From Posidonia oceanica (lineage: Eukaryota; Streptophyta; Magnoliopsida; Alismatales; Posidoniaceae), in assembly GCA_037176725.1 (NCBI GenBank), contig JAZBRS010000054.1, positions 13,968,001-14,032,000 on the forward strand: 64,000 nt of DNA. The letters run 5' to 3'. The position numbers and the translations under genes are program-made. Position 1 is the first letter of the stretch. Every line of letters begins with the position of its first letter. Positions 20,472-30,766 of this stretch are shown in pieces. The notes beneath the pieces were generated by a model that saw nothing but the letters and a program-made list of their open reading frames with translations, searched no databases and was not told where the DNA came from.

Positions 20472-23025
20472 TGTAGTAGCTCAACTGCACCAACCGAATC
20501 CTCTATGATCTAAAATTAGATGGCAATCTACCGTTAATGATTGATCCCACATTCCTACATTTTAAAATAAATGTACTTTATGGACGAAATGTTCCATAGT
20601 TGGCATGAAATTGGTAACGAATTTTCTGTTTAATAATTTTCGAGGATGAATCTATTTTTGCAGATTCTGATGCCGCAGCTGGATCCATTAACGGAGCAAC
20701 AGCTAGTGGGCATCTGCAGCCTCCAGCACTCGTCACAGCAGGCTGAGGAGGCTCTCTCTCAGGGGCTGGAGCAGCTCCAGCAGTCACTTGCCGACACCGT
20801 GGCCAGCGGCTCCCTGAGTGAAAGCGGCGATGTCGGTAATTACATGGGTCAGATGGCCATTGCATTAGGAAAGCTGTCCAACCTTGAAGGATTCGTTCAA
20901 CAGGTTCTTTCTCACCTGCTCATTATGATCTTGATCGTTGTGCTTCCTTAATTATTGCATAAGTTTAGATAATGGCAAATGATCATTAGCAACAAAGATT
21001 CGATCGTTTGCCAGACTTCTAACAATATCAATCGTGTGATTGGTGAAGAGGATTTATAAGGTGACCCAGATGATGAGATAAAGTTTTTATCACAGCCCAT
21101 TTTTGTTGGACTTGAACTGCCAGAGTTTGTTTTTTTTTTTTTTTTCTAACTCAAGTGGAAAACTAATGTAGATGTGCGAAAAATGCAACAAACTTTCAAT
21201 CTGAAGTGTTGGGAGAACCAAATATTTTCACATGGGAAACAAATATTTCATCCTTTGTATCATTGATTTTCTCTAGGTTTGGGTCCACATCACAACAAGG
21301 TCAAACATTTCTAGAATAACACTGCAACTCGTCTCTATCTCTGCACGTCTATTGGTGATTTATGTACTTAAAAGAGTCTTAGAAACTACCATGCACCTAC
21401 ACCTGTCAAGTGTGAGAGATCGATTATACAAAGCCAAAACAGAAATATTTTAGCTCTTTCAACAAGCCATGGCAGATTCATTATTATCGTTCCTTTGTCT
21501 TCTCTTCTGCTGACAGTAACACCTTCCTCTTGCCTGTCCTTCTCCCCCAAATTTCAACACCTTCTGCTTATTTTTTCTATCCTATGTCCTATCTCAAGGC
21601 TAATTTAGGTTTCCATCTATCTATAGTAGATGGAAAGAATCCAACCACCTAACCTCATTTTGTGTTTGATGAGAACAATCATTCAGTGTATCTAGGGAAT
21701 TTTTTTTGGAGGATGCCTTTAGGAGTTGTGAACCCTAGCTCGCTGTCGAAGGTCTGTTGCACCATCCATCTCGACTTTCTAGTTAAAATAATCAGGCATT
21801 TGTTGTTCAATTGCTCCTGAACTGATTGAACATTTTCTTAATAAGGGCTTGACTTGCGTTGCCCCTCCTATTTATTTATTTATTCCCACCATGCATATAT
21901 AACAATATTTGTGTATTGATAGCTACGGGCAGATATGGACCTCACACCATCTTCGTTAAGAAACTAAAAACATGCAGTTCCTATCAGCAATTTTCAAAAG
22001 GTTGAAGAGAATAGAAGATAGTGAAGAATACATTAAATGCTGGATATACTATAATAGACTCCAGATCCGACGAACAAGACAAAACTATAAATTCTCAACT
22101 TTTATGTAATCTTCCTTTCCCTTTTGGAGTGCTTAATTAACCCTATCTTCTATATCTAGTTAATTAGAATAATGAACTTGTTCACATTGCCTTCCTTATC
22201 TCCAATCCTGTCCTCGTTCAATACCCATTATTTTGCCATTGATGCAGGCTGATAACCTCAGACAGCAGACCCTACACCAGATGCGTCGGCTATTGACCAT
22301 CCGACAGGCGGCAAGATGTTTCTTAGCGATCGGAGAATACCACAACCGGCTGCGAGCGGTGAGCTCCCTCTGGTCTTCTCGTCCCAGATCAGAGTGAGTT
22401 CCCATTTCCCAATCCCTTTTAAACAAATAGATAGTGGATTTTGTAAATCTAATGGGTGGTTGATTAGGTAGCTAGGCATGCACCTTTTTCTTAACGTAGA
22501 TTATGTGTATTATTATTATTATTATTCAGGCATTGTGCAAGATTGAGACTTGTTCCATTAGAGCAAAGCCAATTTTTATAGAAATATGGCATCATATCAA
22601 CCACTTCTGATCCACGTTAGAGGAGCAACCCCACCTATAGAAAAAGGACAATAACTACCCTCTCCTACCATGAAAACCAAACAATACCAATATGGGTCCC
22701 TGAGATCCAATTGTGGGTCTAAACACACGTCTTCCATCAAACTTTTTTGGATAGAGAGATGTGAATACATATTGTAAAAAAAAAACATCATTTTAGTGGG
22801 CAGTGGCCCACTCCCCGATAAAAAATTCACTGGTACAAGTTGTCTTACAATAACCCCCACTTATTATCATACATGTGTTTATGTTTTTTCCCACCCCCCC
22901 ACAACTCACTGTTTGAATTATATGGCCGTAACAGGAACTTGATTGCTGAGGAGAACATGTGCCCTACAACCACAGATATGCAAATAATCCAACAGCCTGC
23001 TCATAATCATTTTTCAGCCTTCTGA
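16290..23025 (+). CDS. TGA-type bZIP transcription factor, TGA9/TGA10-like, 12 exons, 488 aa
   Basis: Exons, all with GT-AG introns and consistent phase: 16290-16396, 16962-17050, 17441-17517, 17701-17925, 18738-18770, 19062-19121, 19266-19343, 19570-19618, 20057-20328, 20664-20903, 22248-22393, 22935-23025. The N-terminus (MANQRFGEIGFSESGPSN) and the EGSAYFGELEEALMQG and LEIFPSWPMR blocks are those of TGA9/TGA10-type proteins. A basic region (NREAARKSRLRKK, with the Asn-x7-Arg signature) and leucine zipper span about residues 180-225. A DOG1 domain follows at about 240-455 with WLDEDHKHMLELRGGLQAHL, FRPSEILKIL and SSQQAEEALSQGLEQLQQSL. The last exon gives the conserved tail CPTTTDMQIIQ...HFSAF. 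Family knowledge: a nuclear protein binding TGACG motifs; Arabidopsis TGA9/TGA10 act with ROXY glutaredoxins in anther development. No stop or frameshift was seen, so it is probably functional. Confidence 0.95.
17100..17141. repeat. (CT)n microsatellite in intron 2 of the TGA gene
   Basis: About 21 CT units start 50 bases after the exon 2 donor site. Length variation here would not change the protein, but the tract could act as a splicing-relevant pyrimidine stretch. Confidence 0.95.
19471..19514. repeat. (TCT)n microsatellite in intron 7 of the TGA gene
   Basis: About 14 TCT units lie some 55 bases before the exon 8 acceptor, in the position of a polypyrimidine tract. A shorter (TA)n run lies in intron 9 at about 20442-20468. 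Confidence 0.95.
20904..22247 (+). other. Long intron 10 of the TGA gene (1344 bp)
   Basis: The longest intron of the gene. No transposon ends, open frames with family similarity or RNA genes were recognised in it. Poly(T) near 21130-21146 is the only notable run. Confidence 0.6.
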
Positions 23026-23424
23026 TTCAATTAATAGTGTTAGTCATGGCCTTGCTAGGGTTAGTTTGGAGACATGGCCTGCTTAATTTAGTCATATTCT
23101 AAACTTTTCTATATATATGAGGAAAGAGGCTATCACTTTGAGCAAAAGGCTAGAAGAGGGAAGAGGGAAGGGGGAAGAGGTTGCAAGGTGATATGATATG
23201 AGTACTTTCAGAGGTTATTTTATTTTGCTGTGGCTCTTGAGTACCATGGAAGATTGAGGAGCTTAAAAAATGAAAATGGAGAGTAGAGAAGCAAAGTTGG
23301 CCCTTCCAACTTTTCTAGTACTGAAGATGCTGATGATTACTTGCACAAATGAATGCCCATTTTAAAGTATCATTTCCTTTTATAGATTTCAACTGGTATA
23401 TAACATACTAACACAATATTATTG
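23026..23424 (+). other. 3' flank of the TGA gene
   Basis: Probable 3' untranslated region and downstream sequence up to the hAT target site. Purine-rich GGGAAGAGG words lie at 23155-23185. A poly(A) signal was not assigned with confidence. Confidence 0.45.
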
Positions 23425-23432
23425 TTGAGAAA

Positions 23433-26400
23433 CAGTGGCAGGGTCAAGATTTTTCATTACACAGGACACTATATAAAGTATAGTTATATCATAATCAATT
23501 TAAAAAAATATGATGTATGTATAAAAAACATGAATTCAAAATATTTTCTATAAGATAAAGTTTCTATAATCAATTTAACAAATATTATAATAAAAATACA
23601 TCACTCACATCAAAGAGTACCTTGTCGAGTATGCATATTTTGAAAGCGTTTTATGATGATTTCATTTTCAACATCCTTAACAACATTACGTTCAATATAG
23701 GTAATCAAACAGTCATTCATAAATTTGTACTCAAGTTTATTTCTCAAGCAATTTTTTATGATGTTCATTGCTGAGAAGACCTTTTCCACAGACGCAGTAG
23801 CAATGGGTAAAAGTAATGCTAACTTCAAAAGCCGGTAGACCAAAAAATAAACCTGATCTTGCTTTAGTTTCACAAGCTTTTGAGAAAGTTTACTAATACC
23901 ATTGATATTATGAAATGCTGGATCTTTACGAACATCCAAAATATATGTATTAAGTTGTCTACTTAGTTTTTCAATATCTTTGATAGAGAAATCATCAAGA
24001 TAAAGTTGGGCAATACGTACTAATTTACCTTTATTAAAAGACGCAAATCCATCACTTGGATCAAGGCATGCAACACAAAGAAGCAACTCCGTGTTTCTTT
24101 TATTGAAACGATCATTCAGCTCATTCAACAATAAGTCAATCATTGTGTTAACAATTTTAAATTGAAAATGATGCATATTTTTTTCTTCCTGTCCATGCCT
24201 TGGCTTTCTTGGTTCTCGATAAACACCATTCATCTCTTTGACTTTATATAATTCTTTTCACAAAATACAAACACTTCTCCAAGAAATAAAGGCCACATGC
24301 TATCGTCATTTCTCAATAAGTTCATAGCATTTACAATATATTAATCATTTCTTTGTGTTATCTCTGATAACTCACATGTTATTCCCACAAGAGTTTTCAT
24401 TAGAATTAACATGAAGACAAAATCATATGTTTGTATAAAGTTCACATATGTATTTGCTTAGGCCCTTGTCTTTGTTAATTCATCATCCGCTCGATGGATT
24501 TGAAGCACTTCAACCACAGATGAAAACATAATAAATAGATTCACTAAGGTGTCATAATGTGAACTGCAACGTATACTCCTTGCCCTTTGAACACCTAAGT
24601 TCCTAATTTTTCCCCTATCACTTGCAATATCACTTGACTCAAACTGTTTAATAACTCTTTCAACTTCTTTTGCTCTAAGAGTATCACAGTGTTTATATGA
24701 TCCACCAACATAGTTTATAATAGTGGAAACTGTATTAAAAAGTGAAGCAACATCCAGATGATTTTCTACCATTGCTACAAGTATCAACTGAAATTGATAA
24801 GCTAAACAATGAATATAAAATACAGAAGGATTTTCTTTCATGATCAAAGTTTTTAAGCCATTAAACTCTCATTGCATATTGCTGGCACCATCATATCGCT
24901 GTCCTTGTAACTTCCTAATACTCAACCCAAATCTACAAAATAAATCATCAACAACTGCTTTTAGTAATAAGGTAGATGTATTACTGACATATACAAGGCT
25001 AAAAAACCGCTCAATGATCTTTTCTTTTATATTTATATATCTCAATACGACAGCCATCTGTTCGTTAGTTGATACATTTGTGACTCATCAACTAAAACAG
25101 AAAAAAGATCATCTCCTATATCTTTGATAATCTCCTTGGATGTATGTTTTGCTTGCAATTGCACTTATGATGTCCTTCAGAATTATAGGTGATGTGAGCT
25201 TCAAATTTTTAGGTGCATTATTCAACACAAACATTTTCAATCTCCTTGTTGTGTTCGGTAAGAAACTTTACAAATTCAAGAAAGTTCCCTTAATTGGATG
25301 ACTCATCGGATTCATCATGGCGACGAAAGGGAATACCTTGTTTTAAAAGAAACTGTATACAGTTAATTGACGAACCCAAGCGAATACGGTATTCTTTTTT
25401 GACTTCCTTTGATTGCTGAGTGAAACAAACATAGATTTGTTGCTTTTCATTCATTAAGAATTCACATTTTCTCCTGGCCATGCTATGAGCACTACCATGT
25501 TCACCAACATGAATATCTAGCTAGTTTTTTTCTTTATAACAAGAAAATCCTCGTGAGACAAAGGCTGGATTAACACCTGCATTAGGAAAAACATAACAAA
25601 ATAAGCAAAAAGCAGCATCTTTTTCTACATTATACTCTAACCAATCGTACTCATCAAACCATAAATGATTAAAATGATGTCGTTTTGACCCAAACTAAGT
25701 CTAAGGAAAAGTATGTCTACGAGGCCGAGAAGCACCCTTTTGCAAATAAACACATCTAACCTTATCAAAGTCATTAACATTATAACTAGCTATTGGTGGT
25801 CGCAATCTAGAATCTGAAATTAATTCTTCTATCTTGAATTCGAAAGATCCAGAAGTTTTCTTTGAACTAATAGAAGATAATGCTTGAACATCTTGTTGAG
25901 TGTTTGAATCACTGCCACTACTAGGTAGCTCATCATTTGAAACTTGTGACAATGGTCTTTTTCTTATCAAAAATTTCTCCATAATTGTTTGACTATTTCT
26001 CCATAAATTTGAAATTATAATTAAAAGGAAGAATTGAACCATGAAATTGATAAACATAAAAAATCAACTTGAACAGGCAAACAAAGATCAATTAGTTACT
26101 TGAATGCTAAATTAGCATAAACACAATCATAAACATATGCTAAAAAAACACGAAACAAAAATGCTAATTGCTAAACATAAAAAATACAATTGCTAAACAC
26201 AGTCATAAACATATGCTAAAAAAAGAAACAAGAATGCTAATTGCTAACACAGTCAACTAGTTAATTGCTAAAAAATGCTAATTGCTAAACATAAAAAATG
26301 AAATTCATAAACATAAAACATAAACAAGAATACAAGATCAACCTTACTTGCAAGTGACTCACGGCCATAGGGATGATGGATGTGTACTGGACTACTGTCT

Positions 26401-26889
26401 ACTGGTACTGTCAAGTGCTGACTGCATACGGACTGAGACCAGCGACGGGACGTCGGGCTGTTGGGGGACTGAGGATGGCAACGGGACAATGGGACTGAGG
26501 AAGCCAGGAAGGTTGCGTGAGTGCCAAGTGCGTGACTCCGACGGAGGAGGCTCGAGGCAAGATTTTCTTGACTACAGATGTGGAGTGTCAGAGTCGTTTG
26601 GGGTTGGAGATGGGCGGACCGATGGACTGCAGAGTAGCAGAGTGCTGAAGTCGTTCGGGGTTAGGCCATCGAGGTTCGACGGACCGACAGATGGCTTGGC
26701 TGCGCCGCTGCGGAGGCAAATGGCGGAGTGTGCACAGTCGCAAGGATGGATGCTGGATGCATGCGATGCCCCATGCCCTAAACCCTATTTTTCTTAAAAT
26801 TCCTTATAAATGTCTACGTATTAGGGTTTTTTTGTAAAATTCCACCCAAGGCATGTGCCCCGGGTGGCCCTAATGTGGCTCCACCACTG
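23433..26889 (-). mobile_element. hAT transposon (MYM-type transposase), 3457 bp, with 8-bp target-site duplication
   Basis: The left end begins CAGTGGCAGGGTCA. The right end, read on the minus strand, begins CAGTGGTGGAGCCA, so the ends form a short imperfect terminal inverted repeat. Flanking bases are TTGAGAAA (23425-23432) and TCGAGAAA (26890-26897), an 8-bp duplication with one mismatch, as expected for hAT insertion. A decayed transposase gene lies inside on the minus strand. A GC-rich block at 26350-26770 just inside the right end may be its promoter or leader. Confidence 0.85.
23610..25982 (-). pseudogene. hAT transposase, zinc-finger MYM-type-1-like, broken
   Basis: Minus-strand fragments in order: a start MEKFLIRKRPLSQ at 25982, a cysteine-poor TTF-finger-like region (about 25700-25480), and a DUF4371-like core with LRKLQGQRYDGASNMQ-type sequence near 24900. 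Then come a segment with FYIHCLAYQFQLILVAM (about 24800) and the dimerisation region near the 3' end (about 23840-23650) with LLPIATASVEKVFSAMNIIK and MNDCLITYIERNVV. The conserved blocks are in three frames with several stops between them, so no full protein can be made. The dimerisation block is the best preserved (207 codons open, 23610-24233). Confidence 0.8.
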
Positions 26890-26897
26890 TCGAGAAA

Positions 26898-27675
26898 ACA
26901 CGTCTATATATGCAAACTACAATCAAACAACAAACAAGAAAGGAATAATGCAATAATAAAATTACACACATAAAACACAAGGATGTATGAGGTTCAATCA
27001 AAATGGTTTACATCATTGGAACACAGAGAGAGGGATTCTACTATAAGATAAGAGTAATGGTATAAGATGCAAAATTCAAAATCATAGAGATCCTACTATA
27101 AGAAAGTTGTCAATACTATTCCCTCTAATAAAGCAATTAGGAGTTGAAGAATAAAAAAGATGAAATATTACACCTTAATCCTAACACAGACACACACACA
27201 TATAAATAGATCTTTAATCGGAGTCCATACTATCACGAGGGCTCCGCTCTTGCACCATCAGGTTGTCTTGGATCTATGTAATACATGTGTCAGATAACAC
27301 AATTAGTTAAATGGATTACCTAAGTTCAAGGCATAATCAACAATTACATAAATATATAATGGGGTGTAGGTTCTGCCACTAAACAGAACTTTTAATTACA
27401 TAAATCAAGTATACCTCCACTACTATTGTGCCGACCGCCGAGGACGCATGAGAAAACTGTGAATTGTTTGGACTTTTGAGAGATCATTTGGAAGTGATAC
27501 GAGCAATGGCTCCAATATCGGTATAATAATGAGAATCACTTCAAAGACCAGAAATGTCTTAAAATCATGTAGAAAATTATTTGAATTTGAATAGCTTTTG
27601 AGGAAACTAGGATTCAAGATGTCCATAAAAAAATTACAAATGGAAATAGGCATCAAGAAACAAGTGGGCTTTCTT
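26898..27675. other. Non-coding spacer with possible LTR relic (minus strand)
   Basis: On the minus strand GAACCTCATACATCCTTGTG at about 26981-27000 resembles the R/U5 region of plant copia LTRs, so the first hAT probably landed in a decayed LTR. No gene was recognised. A 77-codon frame at 27423-27656 is unsupported. Confidence 0.35.
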
Positions 27676-28499
27676 CAGGGGCGGATCTAGGATTTTTTCT
27701 AGGGTAGGGTACAATTATATAGATGACAAATCTTCTAAAATAAATATAATAAAATAATAAATTTTAAATATTATTAAATATAACTGCATATAAATAAAAA
27801 AGAGAAAAATAAATAAATAAAAAATAATTTAAATAAAACACATTACACATACTACCGGATGTGTACGGATACATACCTTATTGTATTTGCCGTTTGATAA
27901 AGATGAATCAATTCAAGTGCTATAACCGATGGTCTGATTTTTCCCAATTAACCCAAGATTCTAAGAAAAACAATCCAAATGCTACAACACTATAACAACA
28001 CTACAACAACACAACTGCTCGAAAAAAATATAAAATACGTCATGTGAAAATATAAAATGCATGAAAATATGAAATCACACAAGCAATTATAACCGTAACC
28101 ATAAAACCATATCAAAATATCTATCTACCTTGCGGTGGTGCCGGGAGTAGCAGCAAGCTTTGATGAAGGTGGGAAGATTGAGCAGCAGGCAGCAGTAAGT
28201 GTCGGTACAGACGTGCAATTGCAGTGGTGCCAGTGGTGGACGATGGTGCTAGTCTGCCACAGGTGGGCTTGGTGGAATGGTGGCGATGGTGGACTAGTGG
28301 GAGGTGGGCTTGGTGGTGCCAGGAGTAGTAGTAAGCTTCGACGAACATGGGAAGACCGAACAAGCAAGTAGCAACAATTAAGCTCCATTGATTAAGGCAC
28401 TTGGCACTTTACGTATATACTTGGGTAAGTTACATTTTACCTTGTTATTTTTCAAAAAATAGGACGACTTCACCCGGCCACCACTTGAATCCGCCATTG
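27676..28499. mobile_element. Non-autonomous hAT element, 824 bp, perfect 8-bp target-site duplication
   Basis: The left end reads CAGGGGCGGATCTAGG. The right end, on the opposite strand, reads CAATGGCGGATTCAAG, which gives an imperfect terminal inverted repeat around GGCGGAT. GCTTTCTT flanks both sides (27668-27675 and 28500-28507). There is no transposase. The right third contains two diverged direct copies of a GGTGCCNGGAGTAGNAG word (about 28133 and 28316), and the two copies account for the overlapping frames there. The ends resemble those of MYM-type hAT elements such as the one at 23433, so that family may have moved it. Confidence 0.88.
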
Positions 28500-28507
28500 G
28501 CTTTCTT

Positions 28508-30766
28508 TAAGGGCCTAATGTGATTGTTTATGCACATAAAGCCAACATAGTCATATGCATCTTATTTTTTTCTTTTTTAATATTTTTAAAAATATTTTAA
28601 CAATATAGATTGTATTATTATAGTATAAAACATATATATTTAAGTTTTTATTGTAATATGAGTTTCATAATTTTTCGTCTTAAGGTCCTAAGAAGTTTTA
28701 TGAAACTTCAAATTTCAGCTATTGAAACTAGATGCATTATTCGACAATAAGCTTAACTCCAAAAATTATGAAATTAAAATATATTGTAGAATATAAAGAG
28801 AATTAAAATGTAATACAATTTGACTTTTGAAATATAAAAGAAATTTATAAAAAAGAAGATGTATACAATCATCTTACTTGTATATGCGTATGCAACTCCA
28901 TTTTCTCCTTCTTATAAACCTTGTTTATGCATGTATGATCGTCGTTTTGGTCTTTTTAAACTCTGGATATGAAATTTGACAACTTACTCAAAATCAACTA
29001 ACCATGAATCGAGAGAGCAAGGATAGTATAAATCAATTTTGTTCTTAACATCACGGACGTAGGCAAGTGGGGGTGGGTGGGGGCTGCTTTGGAGAGTAAC
29101 TAATAGAGCATTAAATGCACTTGCAACTAAGTCACCGTAAAAATTGAAAAATATAAATAATTAAGCAAATTAGAATTACAGAAGCTTAAAAGTTTTTTTT
29201 ATGCATGTTTTTCTTAAGATTTTGACAAATTTAACAATAATATGAGTTAACCAAGTAAATTAAATGAACTTAACAAATAATTATTTATTATTTAAAAATA
29301 CATATCAAAACACATCTATGTTCGAAATTCATATACATCGTTTTGCCCTTGTTGACACAAAATCGTCCCTACTTAACATTATTGATGAGAGAATTTTCCG
29401 GTTTGATGGCCCAAAAACGCACGTGCATGTTTTATTCTGAAGGCATTGTCCAGAAAAGCAATAAATGGTTCTAACATTTCGCTCCACAACCAACCACCAA
29501 TCCATTTCTCATACCAATCAACATCTTACCCAGCTAAACTGTTTATTTCTCTAACTTGATGGTGATTACTTGAATACCTAAAATTGAAAACTTGATGTTG
29601 ATTGGGCACTGGAGCAATAGCTGCATGCTTGGCTGATTTGTAAGCTCACAATTGGCGTGATCAATCCTTACTAGGAAACCATTACACCAGTCTATTCTTA
29701 GGAATGTATGTACTGACAAGCACTTATAGGAGGTCACAATCTCTCAATCTTAATAGCAAACTAACGTCACCTTGCAAGAATGCCAACATTTCCATCTGTT
29801 CTTGTTGGTGGATGTATGGCATAACTTTTGAAAGCAAAAATACATGTACCTCGTGACATTAGGAGAGATTCACACAATTAGACAGCTAAACAGGCAGAAA
29901 ATAACTTTCGTAAATGGATGTCACAAGTTTCTTTTGGAGAAACTTACTAGGGTCTAACGTCAATAGGCGATGTCCATGGAAGTCGAACTTCTGACTTCTC
30001 ACACAACCACGGAGAGACTTTTATCACTTGACTAAGTGATTACATAAAACTTACGAGTGTTTGACCTAAGCTAATTTCCAGCAAATTCTAAGACCCAATC
30101 CAGAAGAAAATATGGTTTAGGATTCTTTTCCCATGATTTAAGCCTTTGAAAGTTCCAAAACAGCATTATTGACCATGACAAATTATTGGAAAATTACATT
30201 GAGTTTGATATTGAATACTGATAACTCCATGGACAACTTGAACATTCTCTGTAAGGAACAGCCAGTGAGAAGAGACCTTTAATAAATACCAAGACACCAG
30301 CATTCAATGAATAAGACACAGCACTATCAACCAGGTCAACAGAACTCTCTTACAAGACAGCTTCCAAAAGCATTCAGTTAAAATTTGCAGATCCTAATAG
30401 CATCATACAACTCGAATAAATTGATAGCCTGTAAATCTTGGACTTTTTTGTAGATTATTGGCCTACAGATCTTGGCATTTCATTCCTCATTGTGTTGTTC
30501 GTTATCATGTCACTTGACAATTCCATCAGAAGTAAAACCCACTACAGCAAAATAATTTTACAAAAATGAAAAGAATTACTTGAATTATTCTTGTAAATGA
30601 CAAAGTATGATATGATCTTCAAAATAAAACATATATTAAGGTTTTGCCTAACATTCAAAATTGAATTTGAGGTAGAAATACGATAACCAAATATTCATGC
30701 TTTCACCTGCCAGAAGACATCGGCTGAGCAGAAAAGCATTTGATCCCTTATCTTAGCCAACATAGA
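28508..30766. other. Region downstream of the phosphatase gene, no gene recognised
   Basis: AT-rich sequence with no family-supported coding frame. It contains a SINE- or tRNA-like relic on the minus strand at 29979-30034. The last few hundred bases before 30767 should include the 3' untranslated region of the minus-strand phosphatase gene. Confidence 0.5.
29979..30034 (-). mobile_element. tRNA-like box A/box B pair, possible SINE relic
   Basis: On the minus strand TAGTCAAGTGATAAAAG (30034-30018) resembles RNA polymerase III box A, and AGTTCGACTTC (29989-29979) resembles box B. They start 45 bases apart, close to tRNA spacing. No tRNA cloverleaf or clear SINE tail could be confirmed, so this is a candidate only. 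Confidence 0.35.

Noticed and set aside
22840..23025. Stand-alone 61-codon frame after the TGA gene
   Set aside because: Its second half is the last exon of the TGA gene (from 22935); the first half is intron.
26348..26797. 149-codon plus-strand frame in a GC-rich block
   Set aside because: Inside the hAT element, antisense to its transposase and without family similarity; more likely the element's promoter or leader.
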